64,000 nucleotides of DNA, taken from positions 434,001 to 498,000 of the forward strand of contig NZ_WVRE01000001.1 in NCBI RefSeq assembly GCF_013111185.1, given 5' to 3'. Shown here in pieces: positions 26,995 through 36,264 of this stretch. The notes below the pieces were generated by a model. It ran no database searches and was not told where the DNA came from. It was given only the letters and a program-made list of their open reading frames with translations. The stretch's first letter is position 1, and the number at the start of each line of letters is the position of its first letter. The translations under genes were made by a program, and so were the position numbers. The stretch comes from Ruegeria sp. HKCCD7303. Lineage in GTDB: Bacteria > Pseudomonadota > Alphaproteobacteria > Rhodobacterales > Rhodobacteraceae.

Positions 26995-28002
26995 ATGACA
27001 CCGGCACTTCAAGGCCTGCTGACGATCGCCATCGGCGTGTCTGGTTGCGTGGGCTATTTCTACCTCTCCAACCAGTTTCTAGACAAAGTCCTGTTCCCGC
27101 CGCACGGGCCGAATGCGGGGCGCAACATCAACCGGGCCAACATGATCCGACCATGGCTGTTTCTGTTCCCTGCGCTTGCTGCGCTGGGGCTGTATCTGGC
27201 CTATCCGGTTGTTGAAACACTGCGCCTGTCACTCACGGAGCGTGTGCCCGGCGGCGGGTACAAATGGGTGGGTCTGGACAATTACTCACAGATGGCGGCT
27301 GAGCCCAAATTTTGGGAGGCCATGCGCAACAACATGTTTTGGCTGATCGTCGTACCAGCCATGTCCACAGCCTTTGGTCTGCTTGTTGCGCAACTGACTG
27401 ACCGGATCCGCTGGGGCAACTTCGCCAAATCTCTGATCTTCATGCCGATGGCGATTTCTTTTGTGGGCGCGTCGGTGATCTGGAAACTGGTTTATGATGC
27501 GCGTCCTGCAGAACAAGACCAGATTGGCATCCTAAACGCGCTCTATATCTTTTTCGGTGGGGCCGAACCGCAAACCTGGCTGACGGTCCCGTTCTGGAAC
27601 AGCTTTTTCCTGATGATCGTTTTGGTCTGGATTCAGACCGGTTTTGCCATGGTCATCCTGTCGGCTGCTCTGCGCGGTATCCCCGAAGAAACCATCGAAG
27701 CAGCCATTCTGGACGGCGCGAATCCGTTCCAGATTTTCTTCAAGATCAAGGTGCCCCAAATCAAAACAACAATCCTTGTTGTTTGGACGACAATCACAAT
27801 CACCGTGCTCAAGGTCTTTGACATCGTTTTTGCCATGACCAACGGCCAGTGGGAGACACAGGTGCTGGCCAACTACATGTACGACAAGCTGTTTCGGGCA
27901 AATGACTGGGGCGTCGGATCAGCCTCGGCCATGGTGATTATGCTGCTGGTTGCTCCGATCCTGGTGTGGAATGTGCGCAACGCCCGCAAGGAGATGGAGT
28001 AA
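26995..28002 (+). CDS. aglF: Alpha-glucoside ABC transporter permease AglF
   Basis: A 335-aa inner-membrane permease of the MalF-like group. It has an extra N-terminal helix followed by NRANMIRPWLFLFPALAALG as seen in AglF proteins, and the EAA cytoplasmic loop EETIEAAILDGANPFQIFFKI near residue 230 that contacts the ATPase. It lies 55 bases after aglE and three bases before aglG, in the same operon. Confidence 0.9.
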   Translation: MTPALQGLLTIAIGVSGCVGYFYLSNQFLDKVLFPPHGPNAGRNINRANMIRPWLFLFPALAALGLYLAYPVVETLRLSLTERVPGGGYKWVGLDNYSQMAAEPKFWEAMRNNMFWLIVVPAMSTAFGLLVAQLTDRIRWGNFAKSLIFMPMAISFVGASVIWKLVYDARPAEQDQIGILNALYIFFGGAEPQTWLTVPFWNSFFLMIVLVWIQTGFAMVILSAALRGIPEETIEAAILDGANPFQIFFKIKVPQIKTTILVVWTTITITVLKVFDIVFAMTNGQWETQVLANYMYDKLFRANDWGVGSASAMVIMLLVAPILVWNVRNARKEME

Positions 28003-28005
28003 GCC

Positions 28006-29154
28006 ATGAGCGATATTGCTGGAACCAAACCCGCGCTCAGATGGGTTGTGCACCTTTCGGTCATCTTTCTTGTGGTGTTGTGGGTCATTCCAACTTTGGG
28101 TCTGTTGGTCTCGTCCTTTCGGACAGCCGACCAAATCTCATCAAGCGGGTGGTGGCGATCGCTGTTTCCATCCGAGCAGAATCTGACCCTTCGCAGCGCC
28201 GCGCCTGAAACACAGGCGTTGGAAAACGGGTTGTATGTCATTGAGGGCGCGCTGTTCAGCGCGGATGAGCAAGCCACAATTTCGAGATGGGGTATCAGCT
28301 CGCGTGATGTGGATGCCTTTGAGCCCGGTCAAACGGTCGAGCTACGCCGAGGCGGCACCATCACCGTCGATGCCGTTGGAAACTATCGGATGGAAAACAG
28401 CGAAGAGTTCACCGGAAACCGCGGCGCGCGTATCTTTGTGACGGCCGAGTTGCCGCCTGAGTTCACCTTGGACAATTACCAGAAAGTTCTTCTGGATCAG
28501 AGTAGTACGGACAGTATGGCCAAGGCGTTCTTCAATACGCTGACCGTGACGATCCCGGCAACAATCATCCCGATTCTGGTTGCCGCCTTTGCGGCCTATG
28601 CGCTGGCCTGGATGGATTTTCCCGGTCGGGCGCTGTTGATCGCGGCGGTTGTTGGGCTGTTGGTTGTTCCGCTTCAATTGGCCCTGATACCCTTGCTGAA
28701 ATTCCACCTGAATATCGGCATCGGCAAGGGTTATCTGGGCGTCTGGCTGGCACATACCGGGTTCGGGATGCCCCTGGCGATTTATCTGCTTCGCAACTAC
28801 ATGGCCGGATTACCGCGTGACCTGATCGAAAACGCACGCGTCGACGGCGCCACCGAGTTCCAGATCTTTACCAAGCTGATCCTGCCGCTCAGCTTCCCGG
28901 CGCTGGCGTCTTTCGCGATCTTCCAGTTCCTTTGGACATGGAACGACCTGCTGGTTGCGAAGGTCTTCCTGATCGATGCGACCGGCCAGACAACTGTGAT
29001 GACCAACCGCATCGTCGAGCTTTTGGGGACGCGTGGCGGCAACTGGGAAATTCTTGCGACCGCCGCCTTTGTCTCAATCTTTGTGCCGCTGGTCGTTTTT
29101 TTCGCAATGCAAAAATACCTGGTCCGGGGCCTTCTGGCCGGATCTGTTAAATAG
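28006..29154 (+). CDS. aglG: Alpha-glucoside ABC transporter permease AglG
   Basis: A 382-aa MalG-like permease. After the first membrane helix (about residues 12-35) there is a ~130-residue extracytoplasmic segment before the core helices resume at about residue 175; this insert is characteristic of AglG proteins. The EAA loop RDLIENARVDGATEFQIFTKL is near residue 273. Partner of AglF; both would be energised by AglK. Confidence 0.9.
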   Translation: MSDIAGTKPALRWVVHLSVIFLVVLWVIPTLGLLVSSFRTADQISSSGWWRSLFPSEQNLTLRSAAPETQALENGLYVIEGALFSADEQATISRWGISSRDVDAFEPGQTVELRRGGTITVDAVGNYRMENSEEFTGNRGARIFVTAELPPEFTLDNYQKVLLDQSSTDSMAKAFFNTLTVTIPATIIPILVAAFAAYALAWMDFPGRALLIAAVVGLLVVPLQLALIPLLKFHLNIGIGKGYLGVWLAHTGFGMPLAIYLLRNYMAGLPRDLIENARVDGATEFQIFTKLILPLSFPALASFAIFQFLWTWNDLLVAKVFLIDATGQTTVMTNRIVELLGTRGGNWEILATAAFVSIFVPLVVFFAMQKYLVRGLLAGSVK

Positions 29155-29163
29155 AGGCGTCTG

Positions 29164-30819
29164 ATGAACGTGCAGAACAACCTTGAACACAGCAAAGCAA
29201 CAAGACTGTCTTCGGATTGGTGGCGAGGAGGGGTGATCTATCAGATCTACCCGCGGAGTTTTCAGGACAGCAACGGCGATGGGGTCGGTGACTTGAAAGG
29301 CATCACCGCGCGACTGGACTATATCGCGTCGTTGGGTGTTGATGCGATCTGGATCTCACCGTTTTTCAAGTCACCAATGAAAGACTTTGGATACGATGTC
29401 AGCGATTATCGCGATGTCGATCCCATGTTCGGAACGCTGGAGGACTTCAAAGAGCTTCTGGATCAGGCGCATGCCAAAGGACTGAAAATCATGATCGATC
29501 TGGTTCTGTCGCACACGTCGGACCAGCACCCTTGGTTCAGCGAAAGCCGCAGCAGCCGTGAGAACCCGAAATCCGACTGGTATGTGTGGGCTGACCCCAA
29601 GCCGGATGGCACACCACCAAACAACTGGCTGTCGATCTTTGGCGGCTCGGCGTGGCAATGGGACTCTCGTCGCCTGCAGTACTATCTGCATAACTTCCTG
29701 ACATCGCAACCGGATTTGAATTTCCATTGCCCGGATGTTCAGGATGCTTTGCTGGACGTCGCACGGTTCTGGCTGGATCTGGGCGTAGATGGCTTTCGGT
29801 TGGACACAATCAATTTTTACTTCCATGACAAGGAATTGCGCGACAATCCAGCTCTGCCAATGGATCAGCGCAACGCGACGATCGCACCAGCAGTCAACCC
29901 GTACAACCATCAGGACCACCTGTATTCGAAAAGCCAACCCGAGAATATTGCATTCCTTGAACGGCTGAGGGCGCTTACGGACGAATACGAAGGCCGTGCG
30001 TGTCTGGGCGAGGTCGGCGATGCGCAGCGTGGGCTCGAGATCATGGGTGAATACACCTCGGGCGATCAGCGGATGCACATGTGCTATGCGTTCGAGTTCC
30101 TCGAGAAACGCGCGCTTACAGCCAGTTACATCAAACATGTCTTTGGCCAATTGCAGGCCAAGGCAGGTGATGCATGGCCCTGTTGGGCGTTTTCAAACCA
30201 TGACGTGCAACGCCATGCCTCTCGCTGGAACTTAGATGACGCCGCAGCCCGACAGCATGCGGTTCTCATGATGTGCCTACGCGGCTCGGCTTGCCTGTAT
30301 CAAGGCGAAGAATTGGGCCTGCATGAAGCAGATGTGCCGTTTGAGAAGCTTCGAGACCCCTATGGCATCGAATTCTGGCCCGAATTCAAAGGCCGCGACG
30401 GTTGCCGTACGCCAATGGTTTGGCAAGCGCAGCATGAACAATCAGGCTTCAGCACCGCAGAACCCTGGCTACCGGTCAGCGTCCAACAGGCTGAACACGC
30501 GGTCGATCGGGCCGAAGTGGACCCGCAATCGATGCTGAACCACTATCGTCGCGCCATCGCGCTGCGTCATGCGCACCCGGCTCTGGCATCTGGACGTCTT
30601 TCTGAGATGAACGAAATAGGCTCAGTTTTGACTTTCATTCGTGAAGACAGCTCCGAGCAAATTTTCTGTGCGTTCAATCTCGGATCAGATCAAACCGAGA
30701 TCAAAGTGCCTGACGGCAATTGGCAGACCATTGGTCAGGAGCTGGGTGGCATTGAAGGCGGAAATTCAATCACTCTGACGGCTTCGCAGTTCTGCCTGAT
30801 GGCTCGGAAAAAGGGGTAA
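29164..30819 (+). CDS. aglA: Alpha-glucosidase AglA (GH13)
   Basis: A 551-aa family-13 alpha-glucosidase that hydrolyses imported sucrose, maltose-type sugars or trehalose in the cytoplasm. Visible motifs are GVIYQIYPRSFQDSNGDGVGDL at the N-terminus, DLVLSHTS (conserved region I), DGFRLDTIN with the nucleophile aspartate (region II), a GEVG segment with the acid/base glutamate (region III) and FSNHDVQR with the transition-state aspartate (region IV). No signal peptide. It is embedded in the transporter operon, ten bases after aglG and four before aglK, matching the rhizobial agl gene order. Confidence 0.93.
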   Translation: MNVQNNLEHSKATRLSSDWWRGGVIYQIYPRSFQDSNGDGVGDLKGITARLDYIASLGVDAIWISPFFKSPMKDFGYDVSDYRDVDPMFGTLEDFKELLDQAHAKGLKIMIDLVLSHTSDQHPWFSESRSSRENPKSDWYVWADPKPDGTPPNNWLSIFGGSAWQWDSRRLQYYLHNFLTSQPDLNFHCPDVQDALLDVARFWLDLGVDGFRLDTINFYFHDKELRDNPALPMDQRNATIAPAVNPYNHQDHLYSKSQPENIAFLERLRALTDEYEGRACLGEVGDAQRGLEIMGEYTSGDQRMHMCYAFEFLEKRALTASYIKHVFGQLQAKAGDAWPCWAFSNHDVQRHASRWNLDDAAARQHAVLMMCLRGSACLYQGEELGLHEADVPFEKLRDPYGIEFWPEFKGRDGCRTPMVWQAQHEQSGFSTAEPWLPVSVQQAEHAVDRAEVDPQSMLNHYRRAIALRHAHPALASGRLSEMNEIGSVLTFIREDSSEQIFCAFNLGSDQTEIKVPDGNWQTIGQELGGIEGGNSITLTASQFCLMARKKG

Positions 30820-30822
30820 GGC

Positions 30823-31905
30823 ATGTCTGAACTCAACCTTACAGGTGTCGCCAAGTCTTATGGCCCTGTTGACGTTCTGAAGAACATCAATCTCGACATA
30901 GAGCAGGGCGAACTGGTCGTTTTTGTTGGTCCTTCCGGATGTGGCAAATCCACCTTGCTGCGGATGATAGCCGGTTTGGAAAAGATCACAGGCGGGACGC
31001 TGGAAATCGAAGGGCAGGTCATGAACGATGTTCCGCCCGCACAACGCGGCATCGCGATGGTGTTTCAAAGCTACGCCCTGTACCCCCATATGACCGTGCG
31101 CGAAAACATGGCGTTTGCACTGAAAATTGCCAAGATGCCTGCGGGTGAAATAGATGCTGCGGTAGATCGAGCCGCCCAAATTCTGCAACTCGAACCCTTT
31201 CTTGACCGTTTACCCAAAGCTCTGTCCGGCGGTCAGCGCCAGCGGGTCGCCATCGGGCGCGCCATTGTGCGCGACCCAAAGGTGTATCTGTTTGATGAAC
31301 CCTTGTCGAACCTTGACGCAGCCCTTCGGGTGGCAACACGGATCGAAATTGCGCGCCTGAAAGAGGCCATGCCCGACAGCACCATGATCTACGTGACCCA
31401 CGACCAGGTCGAAGCGATGACATTGGCCAGCCGGATTGTGGTATTGGCCAACAAGGGTATTGCGCAGGTGGGCACGCCGCTTGAACTGTATGAGACGCCC
31501 GATAACGAGTTTGTGGCCCAATTCATTGGCTCGCCGTCAATGAACCTATTACCCGGAACGATCACCGGAACGGGGGCGACAACGACTGTGGAGCTTGCGT
31601 CTGGCGGCACCGCCGTTTCCGCGATCCCGACCGAGGACAGCGATCTGGGCAAGCAGGTCAATATCGGTGTACGACCCGAAGATTTTGTCATGACTGACGA
31701 TACCGCGATCCTGACCGGAAAGGTGGATTTCACCGAGGCTTTGGGCGAGGTCACACTGTTGTACTTCGAAAAGACCACGGACGCTGAAGCGCCGATTGCC
31801 AAACTGCCAGGAGTTCAACGGAAGATGCGCGGACAGACCGTTTCCGTGACCGCAGCCCCTGAAAAAGTACACTTGTTCCACAACGGCGTATCGATGCGAA
31901 AGTGA
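30823..31905 (+). CDS. aglK: Alpha-glucoside ABC transporter ATPase AglK
   Basis: A 360-aa sugar-importer ATPase of the MalK/UgpC group. Walker A GPSGCGKST (about 37-45), signature LSGGQRQR (about 134), Walker B VYLFDEPLSNLD and the HDQVEAMTL switch are present; the C-terminal ~120 residues form the OB-fold regulatory domain of MalK-like proteins. Final gene of the agl operon. Such ATPases can serve more than one importer, which is relevant to the ATPase-less transporter downstream. Confidence 0.93.
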   Translation: MSELNLTGVAKSYGPVDVLKNINLDIEQGELVVFVGPSGCGKSTLLRMIAGLEKITGGTLEIEGQVMNDVPPAQRGIAMVFQSYALYPHMTVRENMAFALKIAKMPAGEIDAAVDRAAQILQLEPFLDRLPKALSGGQRQRVAIGRAIVRDPKVYLFDEPLSNLDAALRVATRIEIARLKEAMPDSTMIYVTHDQVEAMTLASRIVVLANKGIAQVGTPLELYETPDNEFVAQFIGSPSMNLLPGTITGTGATTTVELASGGTAVSAIPTEDSDLGKQVNIGVRPEDFVMTDDTAILTGKVDFTEALGEVTLLYFEKTTDAEAPIAKLPGVQRKMRGQTVSVTAAPEKVHLFHNGVSMRK

Positions 31906-31961
31906 GAACGGCGGCTAATCAACGCGAAGCTTGACAACTCAACTGCTCATATTCCACCATA

Positions 31962-31977
31962 ATTGAAACGTTTCAAT
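31962..31977. promoter_or_regulatory. Candidate LacI-family operator upstream of the isomerase gene
   Basis: ATTGAAACGTTTCAAT is a perfect 16-base palindrome with central CG, the classic form of a LacI/GalR operator. It ends nine bases before the ATG of the isomerase gene and close to where a promoter is expected. The LacI gene two genes into the same operon is the likely binder, giving autoregulation. Confidence 0.75.
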
Positions 31978-31986
31978 GGTGGGGGA

Positions 31987-32736
31987 ATGAGAGTTTCAGC
32001 CCAGCTTTATACAGTGCGGCAATGCGGTGATCTGGCAGACCAGTTACGTCTGGTTGCAGCTTGCGGATTTGAGGATATCGAAACCACGGGGCTGCATGAA
32101 CTGAACCCGCAGCAGATGGCGGGTACCATTCATCAATCCGGTCTTAACGTTCGGTCTGCACATTTTGACTGGGAAGAGTTCGACACGCGTTTCGATGACA
32201 TTGTCGAGGTCATGGACCTTTTGGAATGCCAGGTGGCCGTCATGCCTTGGCTGGCGCCCCAGGCGCGGCCCGACACTGCCCGGGGATGGATGGCAGTGTC
32301 GGGCCAGTTGTCAGAATGGGCTGATCGACTAAGCGAGCACGGCATCCGTCTGGCCTATCACAATCACGACTTTGATCTGGTGGGGGCAAAGGGTGAAACG
32401 CCCCTGGATCAAGTCCTTTCGCAAGGGAATATCTACTGGCAGCCAGATATAGGTTGGTTGCAAGTTGCTGGCCTAGATGCTGCCGCAATGATCAAACGTC
32501 ATGCGGACCGAATCCTGTCTATTCATGCAAAGGATGCGGATCCAGACTGTGGCACAGGTGACGAGCGTTGGCGCGATCTGGGGGAGGGCGTCGTGGATTG
32601 GGACGCTGTATTGAAGGCACTCGCAGACAGCAATTGTTCCGATTTGTTTGTCGAACATGACGAAACCTTAGATCACAGACGTACATTGAACACGGGACGG
32701 GGGTTCCTGACCGAACGTCTGATCGGGATTACCTGA
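31987..32736 (+). CDS. TIM-barrel sugar (phosphate) isomerase/epimerase
   Basis: A 249-aa protein of the xylose-isomerase-like TIM-barrel superfamily that includes sugar epimerases and 2-keto-inosose dehydratases. Metal-binding candidates are the YHNHDFD segment, QPDIGW, SIHAKD and FVEHDE. The ATG at 31987 is chosen since an earlier in-frame TTG lies within the operator palindrome. First gene of a probable operon with the LacI regulator, SBP, permease and GH42. The substrate is unknown; context points to a galactoside- or uronate-derived sugar. Confidence 0.78.
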   Translation: MRVSAQLYTVRQCGDLADQLRLVAACGFEDIETTGLHELNPQQMAGTIHQSGLNVRSAHFDWEEFDTRFDDIVEVMDLLECQVAVMPWLAPQARPDTARGWMAVSGQLSEWADRLSEHGIRLAYHNHDFDLVGAKGETPLDQVLSQGNIYWQPDIGWLQVAGLDAAAMIKRHADRILSIHAKDADPDCGTGDERWRDLGEGVVDWDAVLKALADSNCSDLFVEHDETLDHRRTLNTGRGFLTERLIGIT

Positions 32737-33776
32737 TGGCGCGGGCGACAATAAAATCAATTGCAAAGAAGACTGGCTATTCTGTCGGAACGGTTTCGAA
32801 CGCCTTACGGGATGCGCCCTCGGTGAAACAAGAAACGCGGGATGAAATCCACAAGGCAGCGACCGCTCTGGGCTATCGGGTAAACCTTGATGGACTTAAG
32901 TTGCGGACCAATAAATCCTATCGGATTGCTGTTCTGGTCAGCGTTTCGGAAGATGCCGCTGAGGAATGGGAAGGCGTTGAATTCACACGAATTCTGGCCG
33001 GGATTTCCAAAGCGGTTCAGGGATCGCGCTATCAATTGAGTGTTTTCAGCACAAGCGGCGACGATACTGAACTGAAGACTCTGCGTTCGATCGTGCAAGA
33101 AGGGCTGGCCGATGGTGTGATTTTCTCGGGCACGCGAGTGAACGACCCGCGGATAGCGTATCTTCAGGCTGAGGCATTTCCCTTTGTCACCTACGGCATG
33201 AGTAGCAGCGACCTGCCACATGCATATGTTGATCTCGACAGTGAGACTGCGGCGTATGAAGCGACGGCCAGATTGATTGGCCTTGGCCATCGCCGGATCG
33301 CGTTGATTAACCCCCCGGATGACCTCGTCTATGCCCTGCAACGACGCCTGGGCTATGCCGATGCTCTGTCAAAGGGTGCGCTTGGCTTTGACCCTACGCT
33401 GATTGCGACCGGTCCAACAACAGCAGAGACCGGCCAAACGGCTTTCGCGGCACTTATGCAGTTGCCCAAACCGCCAAGCGCCATCATTTGCGCCAACGAG
33501 GCGATGACCCTTGGGGCCTTGTCGGCGGCAGCAAAACAAGGGGTGAGGGTGGGGCAGGATGTTGTGGTCATTTCAAACGATGATCTGAAACTCAGCCAGT
33601 ATTTCGTACCCCCGCCCAGCACCTATTATCTGCCCATTGGCGAGACCAGCCGCCTCTTGGGCGAGTTTATGCTGCAAGCCTTGGCCGGAGCCGACCCATC
33701 CACGATTCAAAAAAAGATCAGGGCCCAATTGATCGAGCGGCAACCTGACACGCCACCGCCGGAACCGGCGATTTGA
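32736..33776 (+). CDS. LacI-family transcriptional regulator
   Basis: A 346-aa LacI-type regulator. The helix-turn-helix IKSIAKKTGYSVGTVSNALRD is at residues about 5-25, followed by the hinge region and a sugar-sensing core. It overlaps the preceding isomerase stop by one base (TGATG) and so is in the same transcript. The upstream 16-base palindrome is the probable target. The effector sugar is not known; a galactoside is reasonable because GH42 lies downstream. Confidence 0.87.
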   Translation: MARATIKSIAKKTGYSVGTVSNALRDAPSVKQETRDEIHKAATALGYRVNLDGLKLRTNKSYRIAVLVSVSEDAAEEWEGVEFTRILAGISKAVQGSRYQLSVFSTSGDDTELKTLRSIVQEGLADGVIFSGTRVNDPRIAYLQAEAFPFVTYGMSSSDLPHAYVDLDSETAAYEATARLIGLGHRRIALINPPDDLVYALQRRLGYADALSKGALGFDPTLIATGPTTAETGQTAFAALMQLPKPPSAIICANEAMTLGALSAAAKQGVRVGQDVVVISNDDLKLSQYFVPPPSTYYLPIGETSRLLGEFMLQALAGADPSTIQKKIRAQLIERQPDTPPPEPAI

Positions 33777-33803
33777 CTTAGTCCAACAAAGGAGAAACCA
33801 AAC

Positions 33804-34553
33804 ATGTTCAAACATTTACTTGCAGCGGCGGCGCTTTCTGCGATGACCGCACCTGCCGCCTTTGCCGCCGACCTGGAAGGCCGTGTGCTCAAGATCGGGA
33901 CGGACGCGACATATCCACCGATGGAAACCGTGGATGAAACAACTGGCGAGATTGTCGGTTTTGACGTCGACGTCATGAATGCCATTTGCGAGCGCGTGAA
34001 TTGCGTTCCGAATTTCGTCAACACGGCTTGGGACGGGATCTTCGCGGCACTTCAGCAGGGTGAGTTCGATCTGGTGATCTCGGGCGTTTCGATCACACCG
34101 GAACGGGAAGAGACCATGGATTTCTCCGAACCTTACATCGTTGTCAGCCAGGCCATTCTTCTTCAGGTCGACAATGCGGATATGACGCTGGAAGATTTCA
34201 AGGCAGGAGGCCAGAAGCTTGCGGCACAGACCGGTACGACCAACGCGCAACTCGCGGAAGAGTTGGTGGGCCGCGAGAATGTGAGTCTGTATGACAATTT
34301 TTCGGCCGCCATTCTGGCGCTTCAAAACGCCGACGTACAGGGGGTCATCATCGACGGCACCTCGGCGTCGGCCTATGAGCAGGAGTTTGCAGGCGAGTTG
34401 ACCGTTGGGATCACTGGCCTGCAATCCGACCCGCTGGGCATCGTCTTTCAGGAAGGCGACCCAACCGTTGATGCCATCAACACGGGACTGGCCGCGATTC
34501 AGGACGACGGCACCCTGGACAAGCTGAAAGCCAAATACTGGGGAACAAACTGA
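33804..34553 (+). CDS. Family-3 (amino-acid-type) ABC solute-binding protein
   Basis: A 249-aa periplasmic protein with a cleavable signal peptide (TAPAAFAAD, cut near residue 22) and the family-3 binding fold: KIGTDATYPPMETVD, GFDVDVMNAI, WDGIFAALQQGEFDLVISGVSITPER and FSEPY are all typical. This family usually binds amino acids or opines. Here it lies between a LacI regulator and a beta-galactosidase, so the ligand may be an amino-sugar or other compound. A hairpin after it probably keeps the permease at lower levels. Confidence 0.88.
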   Translation: MFKHLLAAAALSAMTAPAAFAADLEGRVLKIGTDATYPPMETVDETTGEIVGFDVDVMNAICERVNCVPNFVNTAWDGIFAALQQGEFDLVISGVSITPEREETMDFSEPYIVVSQAILLQVDNADMTLEDFKAGGQKLAAQTGTTNAQLAEELVGRENVSLYDNFSAAILALQNADVQGVIIDGTSASAYEQEFAGELTVGITGLQSDPLGIVFQEGDPTVDAINTGLAAIQDDGTLDKLKAKYWGTN

Positions 34554-34571
34554 ACTCTGAATACCTTACGG

Positions 34572-34599
34572 CCCCGGCGGAATTTTTCGCCGGGGTTTT
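34572..34599 (+). terminator. Intra-operon hairpin terminator/attenuator
   Basis: CCCCGGCG and CGCCGGGG form a perfect 8-bp stem around GAATTTTT, followed by TTTT. It lies between the solute-binding gene and the permease gene. A partial terminator in this place is a common way of making excess binding protein over permease. Confidence 0.85.
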
Positions 34600-34617
34600 G
34601 ACCTAGCGGAGAACCCC

Positions 34618-36264
34618 ATGTCGCGTCTCAGCTCGATCCGCCCGAGCAACCTTGTGTTGCTCGCAGCAGCGCCATTCATCATTTACCTGTTTGCTTCCTC
34701 GTCCAAATATTTGCGATCTCTGGTCGCGATCCTAGGGATCGGCAACAACGCGGGGCCGATTTTTGTTGGGTTCTTGCTGATCCTGACCGCGGCGATCCTG
34801 GGCTATCTCTGCGCCCGCCATTCCCGGTTCCATTCGCAAGCCCCGGCCTGGTTGCGCGTGGCGGCGTTGGCTGCATTTCCTGCGGCGGTTGGCCTGTCGA
34901 TGCTTGCCTTTGTCGCACCTCAGATCCTGATGCCATTCGCCGAGTCGGTCTTCTTTCATGCGCTGAGTGAAAACACATCGGCACTTATCGACCGAACCAA
35001 CCAGACCTGGGTGCTTTTCCCTGTGGTTGTGGCGCAAGTGCAGACTGGTTTGCAGGTCTTGCTGGCAATCTATGCGGTGATCATCGCGCTGTGCGTGTTA
35101 TCCACCCGTCTGAACAACCCGTTGCGCGGCTATTCTCAACTTGGGTTTGAAATCCTGACCGGGGCCACCTTGTTCTATTTGATGTTCATGGCGCATTGGC
35201 AGTTTGCAACTGGCGTTGCCATTACATTCCGCGCGGCGATCTTTGCCTATATTTTTGCAGCGATCCTGGGGCTGATCTGGGTGGGGCTGCAATCGTTCAA
35301 ACCCAAAGCGCGTACTACGATGGTTTACGGCGCAATCAGCTTGGCTCTGCTAGGAGTTTCCACGTTTTTCTTCATGCAACCACAAGTGAATTACGTCCTT
35401 GTCGGGAGCACCGAAGCCCGCATTGCGATTGTGCGCGGTACACCACAGGCACAGGCCGATATCATCCGGTTTGGTGAATTCGAAGGCGGTGGAGAGCAGC
35501 AATACCGCATCCGCAGTGCAACAGACGCCGCAGCGGCCCTGGAGCAAATCGAAACCGTTGAAAGTGTCTCTGGCGCGTTTGTCCCCGTTCAGGCACACAC
35601 GCAGGGCTATCCGGTGCTTTGGCAAACCAGCTTTTTGCCCGACAAGTACCGCAACCCGGCGCTGGCTTTTGCTGTCTTTGGCTTTTTGTTATTGACGCTG
35701 ACCATTGGTGGCGCACAGCACAAACTCCACCCGCTAGCCGTTGGCGCAGAGTTCTTTGTGGATACGATCCGGGGCATCCCGATGCTGGTGATCATCCTTT
35801 ACATCGGCCTGCCTCTGGCGGGTGCAGTCAAGGATGCCACAGGCGGCGGCATCGACATGACCAATATGACCCGCGGCATCATCGCCATTTCGGTCGGCTA
35901 TTCAGCCTATATGGCCGAGATCTTTCGATCCGGGATCGAGGCCATACCCAAAGGGCAGTTGGAGGCAGGCAGCTCCTTGGGCTTGTCTCGATGGCAGACT
36001 GCTCGGCTCATCGTCTTACCGCAGGCATTGCGGATCGTGACCCCACCCTTGGGCAACGAATTCATAGCAATGATCAAGGACACCTCGCTGCTGTCGATCC
36101 TGTCTGTTCGTGACATGACCCAAAGGATGCGAGAGTTTCAGGCGGCAAGTTTCCTGCCTTTCGCCCCCTTCAATACGGCAGCAATTCTTTACGTCGTGAT
36201 CACATTGGGTTGCGCCAGCTTCCTGAAATGGATCGAACGTCGTACCGCAAAGGATAGCAGATGA
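34618..36264 (+). CDS. Large amino-acid-type ABC permease with N-terminal membrane block
   Basis: A 548-aa membrane protein in two parts. Residues ~1-250 hold about seven hydrophobic helices with no family I recognise; ~250-341 look like a soluble, probably periplasmic, segment; ~342-548 are a HisM/GlnP-type permease domain with the coupling loop GIEAIPKGQLEAGSSLGLSR and NEFIAMIKDTSLLS. Ordinary permeases of this type have only the last part (~220 aa). It partners the family-3 binding protein just upstream and overlaps the GH42 gene by four bases. No ATPase gene is nearby in the operon, so it must borrow one encoded elsewhere. Confidence 0.82.
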   Translation: MSRLSSIRPSNLVLLAAAPFIIYLFASSSKYLRSLVAILGIGNNAGPIFVGFLLILTAAILGYLCARHSRFHSQAPAWLRVAALAAFPAAVGLSMLAFVAPQILMPFAESVFFHALSENTSALIDRTNQTWVLFPVVVAQVQTGLQVLLAIYAVIIALCVLSTRLNNPLRGYSQLGFEILTGATLFYLMFMAHWQFATGVAITFRAAIFAYIFAAILGLIWVGLQSFKPKARTTMVYGAISLALLGVSTFFFMQPQVNYVLVGSTEARIAIVRGTPQAQADIIRFGEFEGGGEQQYRIRSATDAAAALEQIETVESVSGAFVPVQAHTQGYPVLWQTSFLPDKYRNPALAFAVFGFLLLTLTIGGAQHKLHPLAVGAEFFVDTIRGIPMLVIILYIGLPLAGAVKDATGGGIDMTNMTRGIIAISVGYSAYMAEIFRSGIEAIPKGQLEAGSSLGLSRWQTARLIVLPQALRIVTPPLGNEFIAMIKDTSLLSILSVRDMTQRMREFQAASFLPFAPFNTAAILYVVITLGCASFLKWIERRTAKDSR

